Shown in pieces: positions 7,948 through 18,609 of a DNA stretch of 64,000 nt. The stretch comes from Flavobacterium hibisci (lineage in GTDB: Bacteria > Bacteroidota > Bacteroidia > Flavobacteriales > Flavobacteriaceae), in assembly GCF_020026925.1 (NCBI RefSeq), contig NZ_JAIQDW010000001.1:248001-312000 (forward strand). Reading direction: 5' to 3'. The notes under the pieces are model-generated. The model was given only the letters and a program-made list of their open reading frames with translations. It was not told the origin of the DNA and did no database searches. Each line of letters opens with the position of its first letter. Within the stretch, counting starts at the first letter, position 1. The position numbers and the translations under genes are program-made.

Positions 7948-10485
7948 TTAGAGTTTTAAACTTCTTAAACGCAAGGCATTGACAATTACTGAAACAGAAC
8001 TGAAACTCATGGCCAGGGCGGCAATCATGGGCGAAAGCAATATTCCGAAAAACGGATATAAAACTCCAGCTGCAACGGGAACCCCTAATACGTTGTATAT
8101 AAAAGCAAAGAATAGATTTTGTCTGATGTTGCTCATTACGGCGTGGCTCAGGTTTTTTGCTTTGACAATTCCTTGCAAATCCCCTTTTACCAAAGTAATC
8201 TTGGCACTTTCTATGGCTACATCTGTTCCTGTTCCCATCGCAATACCTATATCCGATTGTGCCAAAGCAGGCGCATCATTTATACCGTCACCTGCCATAG
8301 CAACAGTTTTTCCTTCGGCTTGTAATTTCTGGATTACTTTTAATTTATCCTCCGGTAAGCAGCCTGCTTGAAAAGAAGTCAAATGAAGCTCTTCGGCAAC
8401 AGCCTGGGCGGTATTTATATTATCTCCCGTAAGCATGATTACTTCAACTCCCTGGCGCATTAATTCTTTTACGGCAGCAGCACTAGTTTCTTTTATGGCA
8501 TCGGTTATCGTTACAAATCCCACTACGTTTTTATCCACAGCGATGTAAGAAACTGTCTTTCCTAATTTTTGTTCGGCAATAATTTTCTCTTCTATGTCAG
8601 CAGAAACAGTGACGCCTGCGTGCTCCATTAATTTTTTATTCCCTAATGCCGTCTTTTTACCGCTAGCAGTCCCAATAACTCCTTTTCCTGCGATGTTTTC
8701 AAAATCATCGACTTTTGTCAAAGAAACATTTTTTGCTTTTGCAAATTCCACTACGGCTTCTGCCAGAGGATGTTCGCTGTACTGATTTAAAGACGCTGTG
8801 TATTGCAGCAGTTCATCTTCTGAATATTGCAGTGCTACAATTTTTTCTACCGAAGGTTTGCCTTGGGTAATTGTTCCTGTTTTATCAGTAATCAGAACAT
8901 TTACTTTGTTCATTTTTTCCAAAGCTTCGGCATTTTTTATAAGAATTCCTGATTGTGCTCCTTTACCAACCCCCACCATTACTGACATGGGTGTTGCTAA
9001 ACCTAATGCACAAGGGCAGGCAATTATCAATACTGCAATAGCGTTGATAAAGCCGTAAACCATTGCCGGTTCCGGACCAAATTTTGCCCAGATGAAAAAA
9101 GTAAGAAGAGAAATTATAACAACAATCGGTACAAAATATTTAGCGATGCTGTCTGCCAGTTTCTGAATTGGTGCTTTGGAACGGCTTGCATTATTTACCA
9201 TTTGTATAATTTGCGAAAGCAGGGTTTCTGAACCTACTTTTTCTGCAATCATAACAAATGATTTGTTCCCATTGATAGTTCCTGATGACACCATGTCTCC
9301 CATTTTTTTATCCACAGGAATTGGTTCACCGGTAATCATCGATTCGTCTATTGTACTTTCACCATCAGTTATTTTCCCATCCACAGGAATTTTGTCTCCG
9401 GGTTTTACGCGTAATAAATCACCTTTTTTGATATCGTGGATTGAGATTACCTGATCGCGGCCATCAATTACCAAGGTAGCTTGGGTAGGAGCCAGTTTTA
9501 ATAATTCTTTTATAGCACCACTGGTTTGGCTGTGCGCCCTGGCTTCAAGTAACTGTCCTAACAAAACCAAAGTTAGAATAACTGTTGTAGCCTCGAAGTA
9601 TAGAAGCACCGTTCCGTGTTCGGTCTTGAATTCGCTTGGAAAAATATCTGGAAAAAAAATACCGGCCAAACTAAATATAAATGCCACTCCTGTACCAATA
9701 CCGATAAGGGTAAACATATTGAGATTCCAAGTAATTATTGATTTCCATGCTCGCACAAAAAATATCCTGCAGGCATAAAAAACCACAGGAAGAGACAAAA
9801 CAAGTTGTACCCAGTTCCATTTAGAGGCATCCATTAGTTGAAGTAAAGGATTGTTGTGCACCATTTCTATCATTGCGATGGCAAAAATGGGAACAGTAAA
9901 TACTACCGCTATTTTCATTTTCTTAACCAAATCCTTGTAAATTCTCTGGTCTTGGCTTTCACTTGGCTGCAGCGGCACCAGATCCATCCCGCAAATAGGG
10001 CATGAACCCGGCGAATCGGCTATAACTTCCGGATGCATTGGACATGTATACTGCTGAACCTGGGCAGCAGCTGGTTCTTGCACCAAATGCATTCCACATA
10101 CAGGACAATCTCCTGCTTTATCATACATTTTATCTCCTTCACAATGCATCGGGCAATAGTATTTACCACCCGCATGATTATGTGCAACGGCTGTCGTTTT
10201 ATGATCATCTTTGCGGGCATCATCCTTAGCAGTGCTACAGCATGACTTTTCCGCTTTTTTTTCATCCGAATGGGGCACATGAGCCATTTCAATGGTGTAC
10301 TTTCCAACCGCAGTCAATGCTTCCTGGAGCTCTTGGACAGCAATATGTTTTTCCATTGTTATGGTTGCTAATGGAGGATCTAAAGTGACTTTTGCCTTTA
10401 TTCCCTCTACGGCATTTAGCGTTTTTTCTACTTTTGTACGACATCCATCGCAAGTCATCCCCGAAATTGTATAGGTGTGTGTCAT
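7948..10485 (-). CDS. copA: Copper-exporting P1B-type ATPase
   Basis: Residues 1-68 are an HMA domain with the MTCDGC metal site (Cys12, Cys15). Two heavy-metal-binding modules follow (about 108-136, an altered CPMHCEGD form, and 147-172, TCPMHPE...CPICGMDLVP) separated by a His-rich linker. The core has eight membrane helices, the actuator TGE motif, the CPC copper motif (ACPCALGLATP, about residue 490), the DKTGTIT phosphorylation site (about 530), HPLAEAV for nucleotide binding and GDGINDAPAL. Together these specify a Cu(I) or Ag(I) efflux ATPase of the inner membrane. At 845 residues it is longer than the usual ~800 because of the duplicated module. It sits in the copper operon, 89 bp after the DUF3347 lipoprotein gene. 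Confidence 0.93.
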   Translation of the reverse strand: MTHTYTISGMTCDGCRTKVEKTLNAVEGIKAKVTLDPPLATITMEKHIAVQELQEALTAVGKYTIEMAHVPHSDEKKAEKSCCSTAKDDARKDDHKTTAVAHNHAGGKYYCPMHCEGDKMYDKAGDCPVCGMHLVQEPAAAQVQQYTCPMHPEVIADSPGSCPICGMDLVPLQPSESQDQRIYKDLVKKMKIAVVFTVPIFAIAMIEMVHNNPLLQLMDASKWNWVQLVLSLPVVFYACRIFFVRAWKSIITWNLNMFTLIGIGTGVAFIFSLAGIFFPDIFPSEFKTEHGTVLLYFEATTVILTLVLLGQLLEARAHSQTSGAIKELLKLAPTQATLVIDGRDQVISIHDIKKGDLLRVKPGDKIPVDGKITDGESTIDESMITGEPIPVDKKMGDMVSSGTINGNKSFVMIAEKVGSETLLSQIIQMVNNASRSKAPIQKLADSIAKYFVPIVVIISLLTFFIWAKFGPEPAMVYGFINAIAVLIIACPCALGLATPMSVMVGVGKGAQSGILIKNAEALEKMNKVNVLITDKTGTITQGKPSVEKIVALQYSEDELLQYTASLNQYSEHPLAEAVVEFAKAKNVSLTKVDDFENIAGKGVIGTASGKKTALGNKKLMEHAGVTVSADIEEKIIAEQKLGKTVSYIAVDKNVVGFVTITDAIKETSAAAVKELMRQGVEVIMLTGDNINTAQAVAEELHLTSFQAGCLPEDKLKVIQKLQAEGKTVAMAGDGINDAPALAQSDIGIAMGTGTDVAIESAKITLVKGDLQGIVKAKNLSHAVMSNIRQNLFFAFIYNVLGVPVAAGVLYPFFGILLSPMIAALAMSFSSVSVIVNALRLRSLKL

Positions 10486-10574
10486 AAGGTTATTTTTTAC
10501 AGTTTTGATGCGTTATTTTTTTGAACCTATTTTGAACCAATTGTTTAACACTAAAAAATAATCTTAGATTCTGA

Positions 10575-11114
10575 TTATTTAATTATTTCTTTAACCTCGC
10601 CGCACTTGAGCATTTTTTCTCCAAAGTAGGGATTTCGTACTTCCTTGGTAGAACTGATCCATACTGCTCCTTTGTTGCCGAAAGCCATTGGACAGTATTC
10701 CACGTATAGCTCAGCGTCAGCCATTCCTGTTTTTTTCAGCAGGCTGACCAGTTCATTACTTAGATCAGAATAAGCAGCTCGCTGCTTATCGATATCTGGA
10801 GCTGAAACGATTGCTGCTGCATCTGCTGCAAGATTGCTGCTGCTGCGGATTTCCAGTGCTCCCGCCTCAATTGCATTGGCCGCCAGTTTTGCTTCCGCGA
10901 CATTATCTTTGGCAAGGGCTGCTGTTAAATGGACATAATGGCTGTATATGGCGTTTAAAATATCGTCATTTATCTTCACTATGGATTCCTTTGGAATTAC
11001 TACAGAAGTTTTGTTTTCAGGCGGAACCTCTTTCTTTTTGTTTTCACTGTTGCCGCAGGCAGTAAGTAAGAAGATTATTGATATTGGAATTCCGATTTTT
11101 ATTAATTTTTTCAT
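10575..11114 (-). CDS. DUF3347 lipoprotein (179 aa)
   Basis: The N-terminus ends in the lipobox LLTAC, so a periplasm-facing lipoprotein is expected. A helical DUF3347 domain (about residues 45-150) is followed by the conserved tail YVEYCPMAFGNKGAVW...NPYFGEKMLKCGEV, which has two Cys, a CPM motif and a Met and is the likely metal site. It shares this tail with the proteins at 18610-19296 and 19356-20201, so the window has three DUF3347 members. In Bacteroidota, DUF3347 proteins and fusions accompany Cus-type efflux and probably hand copper to the adaptor; that job is inferred. The gene lies 18 bp downstream of a CusB-type gene. Confidence 0.85.
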   Translation of the reverse strand: MKKLIKIGIPISIIFLLTACGNSENKKKEVPPENKTSVVIPKESIVKINDDILNAIYSHYVHLTAALAKDNVAEAKLAANAIEAGALEIRSSSNLAADAAAIVSAPDIDKQRAAYSDLSNELVSLLKKTGMADAELYVEYCPMAFGNKGAVWISSTKEVRNPYFGEKMLKCGEVKEIIK

Positions 11115-11132
11115 TGTCTGTGTGATTGATTA

Positions 11133-12347
11133 TTACATTTTCATTCCTGACATGGGGTTCTTGCCTTTTTTTAATATAAATTCACTGTAAAGGAGATAGG
11201 CACCGGATGCAACGACGATATCTCCTTTTTTTAAGCCGCTGGTAATTTCGACTTCACTGAAGGTTTCTGAACCAATGGTAACCATTCTAGGCTGATATTT
11301 GCCTTTTTCGATTTCAATCCAGACATGTGTGCCGCTGCCGTCTCTGATTACCGCATCAACAGGCAGGGTCAGCTTCATTTTTTGCTCTGAGGAAGGAAGC
11401 AAAACAATCGCCTGCTGACCTGCCTGCCATTGGTTATTTGAATTGGCGATGGTACCGCGCAGCTGTATTGTCTGTTTGCTTGCCTGCAGGGCAGGATTTA
11501 TAAAGTCGACCGTCATCGTTTGGGGCTGATCTTCATAACCTGGAACTATGACTTTCACTTTTCGGCCTGCTTTAATTTTACCAGCATCTGCGGGATAGAC
11601 ATCAGCTTCGACCCATAGGCGATTGTAATCTTCCAGTTTCATAATGGAAGCTCCTTCCGTAACATATTGGCCTTCTGTTATGGATATTTCTGCCACTATT
11701 CCTGAATCTGGAGCGTAGTAAACAACATAGGGTGATGCTTTTTGTTTTTTGAACAATTCATTAAGCTGCGCTTCAGACTGCCCATACAAGAGCAGTTTTT
11801 GTTTTGCAGCATTTTTTATCTGGGCAAAACGTCTGTCCTCAGAAAAGCTTGCAGCCTGTGCTGTGGCAAGGAGGTACTCCTGCTGAAGGGCTGAAAGCTG
11901 CTCTGAATATATTCTGTATAAGGGCTGGCCTTTTCGAATCGGAACCCCGGTTTCTTTTATATACAACTCTTCAATCCTTCCTTCGACACGACTTGAGATG
12001 TAAATGGTCTGCTCGGGGTCAGTAACCAGACGTCCGTTGAGACGGGAAGAATTTGAAAATTCATTTTCCCCGGCAGTTATTGTAGTGAGATTGGCTAATG
12101 CCTGCTGGCTGGGACCCAAGGTTAGAAAGTCCTGTGCGTTGTTTTTTTCGAAGGGCACTAAATCCATGCCACAGATCGGGCATGAGCCGGGGCCATCTTT
12201 TACAATTTGCGGATGCATGGGACAGGTATAAGTTTGAGCTTTTTGCTGACTGACCTTTTTTTCTTCTTTTTGGGCACACGCTGCAAATAGAAGCGGAAAA
12301 ACCATTGCAATGAGCAAAATAGTACGAATTAATATTTTATTGTTCAT
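11133..12347 (-). CDS. cusB: CusB-type periplasmic adaptor of an RND metal efflux pump
   Basis: This 404-residue membrane-fusion protein has a lipobox (LLFAAC) and a heavy-metal-binding module at about residues 38-65 (TCPMHPQ...CPICGMDLVP). The adaptor domains follow: a barrel-sandwich segment (ISSRVEGRIEELYIKETGVPIRKGQPL split around the hairpin), an alpha hairpin, an OB-like barrel (RLWVEADVYPADAGKIKAG) and a membrane-proximal domain. It would bridge CusA and the TolC-like channel and may receive metal from periplasmic carriers. It is one of two consecutive adaptor genes; the gap to the next upstream is 11 bp. Whether both work with one pump is not visible from sequence. Confidence 0.9.
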   Translation of the reverse strand: MNNKILIRTILLIAMVFPLLFAACAQKEEKKVSQQKAQTYTCPMHPQIVKDGPGSCPICGMDLVPFEKNNAQDFLTLGPSQQALANLTTITAGENEFSNSSRLNGRLVTDPEQTIYISSRVEGRIEELYIKETGVPIRKGQPLYRIYSEQLSALQQEYLLATAQAASFSEDRRFAQIKNAAKQKLLLYGQSEAQLNELFKKQKASPYVVYYAPDSGIVAEISITEGQYVTEGASIMKLEDYNRLWVEADVYPADAGKIKAGRKVKVIVPGYEDQPQTMTVDFINPALQASKQTIQLRGTIANSNNQWQAGQQAIVLLPSSEQKMKLTLPVDAVIRDGSGTHVWIEIEKGKYQPRMVTIGSETFSEVEITSGLKKGDIVVASGAYLLYSEFILKKGKNPMSGMKM

Positions 12348-12358
12348 AGCCTATTTTT

Positions 12359-13690
12359 TTATTTATGTTCTGAAACTGTCTTGATAAAACTCTCACTGTC
12401 TATCATGTAGGCAGCATTACTGGCAATATCCCAATCACTTATGTCTTGATCGATTAGCACCATTCCATCAGCATTGTTTTTCGTTTTAACTTCTCGGGGA
12501 ACAAACACGTCCTGCTCTTTTTTGAAAACAATGGACTTATTTCCCAAATTAAGAACGGCACTTTGCGGAAGCCACCAGCCTTTACTGACAATTGGAATGG
12601 CAGCAGTAACTAATTTGCCGGTCTGAAATTTGTTATCCTGCAAATAAATACGTGCTATGGTAAAGTTGCCTCCCTCTTTAAAGACGGGCTGAATAAGTCC
12701 GATGGTGCCGCTATACACGGTTTGCTTATCTGACGGTTCATAAAACACCAATTTTTGTCCTTTTTTAACCCGGGATGCCACCGATGGATCAAAAGCAAAT
12801 TCGGCGATAAGGTTTTTGTTGGTATAAATTGTAAAAAGGGATTGTCCCGCACCAATATATTGCCCTTCTCTCAGGATAACAGCTGGTGCTGCAGGGGAAG
12901 ATGCACTGCTGGCTGACGCTGCATTGCCACTTGAACCCATTGCGCCCATACCATCATCTGACGCGGCGCTTTGAGAAGAAGCCGCCGGAGCTGCTGCAGA
13001 CGCGTTTGCCGCTGCACTGTTGTCCAAGATGTATCCGGAGGCGTTACTGTAAACCGGGATGCGATAGGAAATTTTAGCTGTTTTTAATACCTGTTGGATC
13101 TGTTTTTGCTGCATGCCTAACAAAGACAGCCTTTCTTTTGCTTTTTGAAGCATTGGATTGTGGGGGTCAGATTGATAAATAAACAACAATTCTCTTTGCG
13201 CGGCAGCCAGATCAGGTGAATAGATTTCCATGATCAACTGTCCTTTTTTTACGGGCTGATAATTGTACTTAATCAGCAGGCGTTCGATCCTCCCGCTTAC
13301 CCTGCTGGAAATACTGGTCTGGCCGCGGCTGTCGTAGGTAATAATTCCTTGTACCTGCATGGAGATTATTTTAGTCCCTTTCTCAGGTTTTATGACAGAT
13401 ATATTAGAAACGACCTGTTCATTGACTGGTTTTATAAGGTGTTTCAGGCTGCTGTCTATAGCTGTTTCCGTACCAGGGGTATGTCTTGGAACCAATTCCA
13501 TACCGCATATCGGGCAGCTGCCTGGCTTATCCAGAATAACCTCGGGATGCATTGGACAAGTATATTTCTGATTTGCACTATGCTGATGCACTGGCTTACT
13601 GTTATGCTCGGTTTTATTGTTACAGGCTGTCAATACTAATATAGAAACCAATGACAATGCTGCCAACTTAGCGATATAGTTCTTTTTCAT
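12359..13690 (-). CDS. cusB: Second CusB-type periplasmic adaptor
   Basis: The start is set at the ATG at 13690 ([13 protein letters not shown], lipobox VLTAC) rather than the ATG three codons upstream; both overlap the end of the TolC-type gene. It carries a heavy-metal-binding module at about residues 43-68, then the lipoyl/barrel-sandwich halves ([25 protein letters not shown]... with [14 protein letters not shown]), a helical hairpin and a beta-barrel domain. A low-complexity Ala/Ser/Gly insert of about 50 residues (near 222-270) sits just before the second half of the lipoyl domain and is unusual for the family. The neighbouring adaptor at 11133-12347 lacks it. Expected role: tripartite Cu/Ag efflux. 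Confidence 0.88.
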   Translation of the reverse strand: MKKNYIAKLAALSLVSILVLTACNNKTEHNSKPVHQHSANQKYTCPMHPEVILDKPGSCPICGMELVPRHTPGTETAIDSSLKHLIKPVNEQVVSNISVIKPEKGTKIISMQVQGIITYDSRGQTSISSRVSGRIERLLIKYNYQPVKKGQLIMEIYSPDLAAAQRELLFIYQSDPHNPMLQKAKERLSLLGMQQKQIQQVLKTAKISYRIPVYSNASGYILDNSAAANASAAAPAASSQSAASDDGMGAMGSSGNAASASSASSPAAPAVILREGQYIGAGQSLFTIYTNKNLIAEFAFDPSVASRVKKGQKLVFYEPSDKQTVYSGTIGLIQPVFKEGGNFTIARIYLQDNKFQTGKLVTAAIPIVSKGWWLPQSAVLNLGNKSIVFKKEQDVFVPREVKTKNNADGMVLIDQDISDWDIASNAAYMIDSESFIKTVSEHK

Positions 13691-14915
13691 AATCGACAAT
13701 CATTTGATATAGTTTTAATTTTTCATCCAATAAGTTATTCTGCAGCATATTTAAAGCTTCCCAGGAATCAATTACTACAGGAATCTGCAGTTTGTTTTCC
13801 TGATAGTTCAGAAAGTTTACATCCAAGGATTTTTGCATAGAAGGGATTATTTTTGTTTCGAGGCCCTGAATCTTTTTTTGCATGGTCAGTATTTCATATT
13901 GCATGCCATACAGCATCCCCTGGGTTTCCTGCAGCATGGCAGATTTCTCTTTCTGCATTGCCTGTACATTATACTGCATTGCCTTGACATCTGATTTATA
14001 CATTTTTGATGACCACGGAGCAATTGGAATGGACACCATCGCCATTGCAGAATAGGCTTTAGGCATCATTTTATCAAATGAATTCATATGGTCAAACTGA
14101 AATTTGAAAGAAGGATTTTTTTCAGCTTTCATTGCCTCTATGCTCAATTGCATTGATTCAATTCCGGCATTCATTTTTTTGATGTCTCCGCGTGCGGCAG
14201 CTATGCTTGTGGTATCGTGAAGAGCGGGATTAAAGACCGGAACAGCGGTTGTGTCTATCGAAAAATCGGCATTCCCGGGCTGGTTCATCAAACTGTTAAG
14301 CCAGGCCCTTGCTTTGGCTATTTCACCTTCCTGCATGCGGATCATATTTTTATTTTCTTCGAGCCGGGCATCAATCTTATACACATTGCCCAATTGAGAC
14401 TGATTGTAGGGATACCTTACTTCCTCAATTTTCTTCATGGTAATCATAATTTTTTCGTTCCGATCCAAGACTTTGATGCGCTGTTCGGCCACCATCCAGC
14501 TGTAGTAGAGCTGTTTGGCTTTCGCCTTATAATCGTTAAGGGTAACAGCACGGGTAGCATTCTCAATATTTCCCTGGGACTGGATGAATTTTTTCTTTTT
14601 GTTTAATTTTCCGAAATTTGGGATATCCTGTTCAACTCTGAACATTAAAGATCCTTTGTCGCGGTCATCCATAACTTCCTGAAAAGGATAGGGCGTCATA
14701 AATGTCCCGACACCCACCATTGGCGCCATCCATGCCGTAGCGGCATCGGCGCTGTATTTGAACCCTTCTGCCTTTAAGTTATAACTCTGCAGCAGCACGT
14801 TTTTTTTATCAATCCTCTGAAGGATCGTATCAAGAGACAAGACCTGTTTGGTCTGGCTCAATAGCTGTAATGGCAGCAAAAGCAATAGTACTGCCAGTAT
14901 TTTAATGTTTGACAT
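13668..14915 (-). CDS. cusC: TolC/CusC-type outer-membrane efflux protein
   Basis: The start is taken at 14915 ([21 protein letters not shown], a good signal peptide), overlapping the end of the cusA frame by 14 nt; an ATG at 14951 would give an unlikely charged leader. The mature protein (~400 residues) is mostly long amphipathic helices with many Met and Gln residues ([26 protein letters not shown]), as in outer-membrane efflux proteins, which form trimeric barrel-tunnel channels. Met enrichment is notable and may suit a copper conduit. Overlaps at both ends (cusA upstream, adaptor gene downstream) show translational coupling in one operon. Confidence 0.87.
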   Translation of the reverse strand: MSNIKILAVLLLLLPLQLLSQTKQVLSLDTILQRIDKKNVLLQSYNLKAEGFKYSADAATAWMAPMVGVGTFMTPYPFQEVMDDRDKGSLMFRVEQDIPNFGKLNKKKKFIQSQGNIENATRAVTLNDYKAKAKQLYYSWMVAEQRIKVLDRNEKIMITMKKIEEVRYPYNQSQLGNVYKIDARLEENKNMIRMQEGEIAKARAWLNSLMNQPGNADFSIDTTAVPVFNPALHDTTSIAAARGDIKKMNAGIESMQLSIEAMKAEKNPSFKFQFDHMNSFDKMMPKAYSAMAMVSIPIAPWSSKMYKSDVKAMQYNVQAMQKEKSAMLQETQGMLYGMQYEILTMQKKIQGLETKIIPSMQKSLDVNFLNYQENKLQIPVVIDSWEALNMLQNNLLDEKLKLYQMIVDYEKELYR

Positions 14916-17900
14916 CATGTACTTCAAGTTTTCCATATTTTCGTAATTCATATTCTTTAGACATTAGGAAAATAAGCGGGGTTACTAATAAGATATGTAC
15001 GGCAGAGGTAAATACCCCGCCAATCATAGGCAATACAATTGGCTTCATTACATCCATTCCAACGCCATTAGACCATAGGACGGGAACCAGTCCAAATAAT
15101 GAAACGCAGACTGTCATTAGTTTTGGACGAAGCCGTTTTGCGGCGCCATGCACCACATATTCCCTGAGATCCTCTTTTGTGATTGTTTCACTTGAATTTC
15201 CTTTGGCCCTGATGAGCTGCTCCATTGCATCATTGAGATAAATGACCATCACTATTCCGGTTTCGACAGCAATTCCGAACAGGGCAATAAATCCAACTGC
15301 TACAGCCACTGATAGATTGACATCCCAGAAAAAGATTATATAGGCACCTCCAATTAAAGCAAAAGGCACTGTTATAAGGCTCAGGAAGGCTTCTCTGAGA
15401 GAGTTAAAAGCAAAATAGAGAGAGAAGAAAATAACAAGCAATACGATTGGGGCAATGATTTTAAGGGTCTTTTCTCCGCTGATCAGGTTTTCATATTGTC
15501 CGCTCCATTCTATAAAGTACCCTTGTGGGAGTATTTCTTTGGCATTTTCTAATTTTTTCATGGCTTCCTGAACAGTTCCTCCCATATCACGGTCGCGGAT
15601 ATTGAACATAACGGCCCCGCGCAGGAGCGCATTTTCTGAACTGATCATAGGAGGGCCGTCTACAAACTTAATATCAGCAACAGCAGAAAGGGGAACCTCT
15701 CCAAAGGTTGGGGACTGCAAGGGGATACGTTTGATGCGTTCCACACTGTTTCTATAGTCCTGAGCCATACGCACACTGATTGAGAAACGTCTTCGCCCTT
15801 CAACTGTATTGCCAATAGATGCACCGCCTAAAGCAAATTCCACGGTTTGGTTTACATCATCCACGGTTAATCCATACCGGGCCAGTTCCGGGCGATTGAC
15901 ATTTACATCTAGATATTTGCCGCCGGTTATAGGATCCACAAATAAGTCGGAAACCCCTGGCGTTCCCTCTAATGCCATTTTTACTTTCTCAGATACACGT
16001 GCAATGGTGTCGAGGTTTTGTCCATAGACCTTAATTCCCACGTCGGTACGAATACCTGTTGCAAGCATGTTGATACGGTTGATAATTGGCTGTGTCCAGC
16101 CGTTTACTACGCCCGGAATCTGAAGTTTGGTATCAAGCTCCTTAATAATATCTTTTTTATCAATTCCTTCACGCCACTGTGATTTTGGTTTGAGCAATAT
16201 TATGGTCTCAATCATGCTCATTGGGGAATTATCCGTAGCTGTGTTTGCCCTTCCGGCTTTTCCCAGTACGCTTTCTACTTCAGGAACCGATTTTATTATT
16301 TTATCCTGTACCTGCAAGATGCGCTTAATTTCTCCATTCGAGATATCAGGCAGCGTGACAGGCATAAACAAGATGCTCTGCTCATCAAGGGGCGGGACGA
16401 ACTCTGTTCCAAGGCGCATCAACAATGGAATGGAAATCAACAAAGCCAAGATGTTAACCGTCAGGGTTGTTTTTCTCCATTTGAGAACCCATCTTATAAT
16501 GGGCTCATATCCTTTTTCAAGAAAACGATTAACGGGATGGGAATCGGTAGGCCTGAATTTTCCTTTCATAAAAAAAGAAATCAGTACCGGTGCCAGCGTA
16601 AGTACAAGCAGTGCATCCACAACCAATATGAAGGTTTTTGTGTAGGCCAGGGGATGGAATAATTTCCCTTCCTGACCGCTAAGCATAAATACAGGCAGGA
16701 AAGAAGTGATTATAATAACAGTGGCAAAGAATACGCCGCGAGAAACCTGCTTGCTGCTTTTCTCAATTATTTGTATTCTTTCCTCTTCGGATATCCACTG
16801 TGGCTTTTTGCGAAATATATTTTTAATTCTTTTCATCTCGGTTTGTTTCATTTTTTTGTTCGGACTGCCATTGGGCGTAACGCTGTGATAGATGCTGATA
16901 AGCATTCTCGCTCATTATAATTCCATTATCGACAATAACACCAATAGCCAAAGCAATACCCGTTAATGACATTATATTGGATGAGATACCAAAAGCATTA
17001 AGCAGTATGAAACTTGCTGCAATTGTAATTGGGATCTGGATGATAATACTTAACGCACTGCGCCAGTGAAAAAGAAAAATAATAACGATAAGGGATACTA
17101 CGAGCATCTCTTCAATCAAAGTTCGTTTAACCGAATCAATAGATTCTTTTATCAGATGCCCCCGATCGTATACAATGTTGAATTTTACTCCTTTGGGTAG
17201 CCCTTTGGCAACTTCCTTCATCTTTTCTTTGACATTATCAATAACGGCATCTGCGTTTTCACCGTAACGCATAACCACTATACCTCCAACGGCTTCACCT
17301 GTGCCATTATGGTCAAAGATGCCTAATCGGGTTTCCCCGCTCATCTGGACAGTTCCTATATCGCTTACTTTTACAGGAATGCCATTCTGGTTTTTCAGCG
17401 GGATATCCTCGATCTCCTTAATGGATTTAAGATAACCGGATGTCTTAATGATGTAGCCGATATCACTCATGTCGAATTTTCTTCCGCCGCTTTCATTGTT
17501 ATTGGCACGCACGGCGCCTATGACCTCCGGGACAGACAGCTTGTAATACAGCAGTTTGTTTGGATCAAGTGTAACCTGATATTCTTTCTGGAATCCTCCA
17601 AAAGAGGCAATTTCACTTACTCCCGGAACATTCTGCAGAGCAAACTTCACGTACCAGTCCTGCAGGGCCCTTTGTTCTCCCAGATCAATACCTGGAGCAT
17701 CAAGGGTATACCATAGTATATGACCAACCCCGGTTCCGTCAGGCCCCAACTGTGGGGCAACTCCTTTGGGCAGGGTGCTGCTAATAGTACTGAGCCTTTC
17801 CAGCACTCTTGATCTTGCCCAGTATACATCGACATCATCCTCAAAAATGACATAGATAAAACTCATGCCAAACATGGAAGCTGCCCTTACATATTTAATT

Positions 17901-18133
17901 TGAGGCAATCCCTGAAGGTTTGTTACCAAGGGGTAGGTGATCTGGTCTTCAACGAGCTGTGGAGCACGTCCCATCCATTCTGTAAAAACGATTACCTGAT
18001 TTTCAGATAAGTCGGGTATAGCATCGATGGGATTTTTTTGAATAGAGATAATACCCCAAACAAATATTCCTGCGGATAATAGTAATATGATGAACCGGTT
18101 ACGCAGGGACCATTCTATTAATTTGTGTACCAT
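14902..18133 (-). pseudogene. cusA: CusA-type RND metal efflux pump, split by a one-base frameshift
   Basis: The N-terminal part (from ATG 18133) encodes a membrane helix, porter domains and the start of the membrane domain up to 'IALAIGVIVDNGIIMSENAYQ'. The C-terminal part (stop at 14902) carries the rest: 'GVFFATVIIITSFLPVFMLSGQEGKLF', porter repeats, the HME-RND helices and C-terminus. The two frames meet at a 7-T tract (+ strand 16851-16857, A7 in mRNA). Deleting one A joins ...WQSEQK to MKQTEMKRIKNIF and yields about 1076 residues, close to the family's ~1040-1050. All else looks intact, so this is a single-base homopolymer change: sequencing error, slippage-dependent expression or recent inactivation. 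A working product would drive proton-coupled Cu(I)/Ag(I) export. Confidence 0.9.
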
Positions 18134-18137
18134 AGGT

Positions 18138-18608
18138 TTAATTTATTTTAGAAAGACTATCATTTACTTTTTCAATCCAGCTTATAAGCTGCTCTTTTTG
18201 AACAGCTGTCAATACTGCATTTTTATGGATTAATGTGTAAGAAGGCAATGGCATCTCGTTTGCTTTTATCTGCTTTGAAATCCGGTCTAATTTATTCTGC
18301 TGCTTTCTTTTGGAATAGTTTCCCCATTGGCTGAAATTCAAATTTTCTTTTCCTTCTTTTATGTGTCCTTCCATAAGGGTACGCGCTGGCTGGATGTAGG
18401 AGTACCATGGATATTGTGTGTTGTCGCTGTGGCAATCATAACAGGAGGTTTCAAGAATCGCTTGTACATTTTTGGGAATGGGATATACTTTTGAAATGTG
18501 AATTGGTAAAACCTGCCCGTAATCGGAATTTCGGGCAGGCTGATACAATTGCATCAGTAGAAAAATAATTAACCCAGTAAAAAGAATCTTTCTGGTGAAC
18601 CGCTTCAT
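18138..18608 (-). CDS. Haem-binding domain protein, single CxxCH (156 aa)
   Basis: An N-terminal membrane anchor or signal (about residues 8-24) is followed by a small domain with CYDCHSDNTQYPWYSYIQP. This is the signature of the Bacteroidota haem-binding (Haem_bd) family, with a c-type CxxCH site and conserved Tyr/Trp residues. A distal Met-Pro (NEMPLPSYTLIH) could supply the axial ligand. It ends 4 bp before cusA and starts 1 bp after the DUF3347 gene stop, so it belongs to the same operon. A role in electron transfer or redox poise of periplasmic copper is possible but not shown by the sequence. Confidence 0.82.
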   Translation of the reverse strand: MKRFTRKILFTGLIIFLLMQLYQPARNSDYGQVLPIHISKVYPIPKNVQAILETSCYDCHSDNTQYPWYSYIQPARTLMEGHIKEGKENLNFSQWGNYSKRKQQNKLDRISKQIKANEMPLPSYTLIHKNAVLTAVQKEQLISWIEKVNDSLSKIN

Positions 18609-18609
18609 T

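Noticed and set aside
14902..18133. Two separate RND proteins encoded side by side
   Set aside because: Each part lacks half of the pump, and removing one base from the A7 tract joins them exactly, so a frameshift explains the data better.
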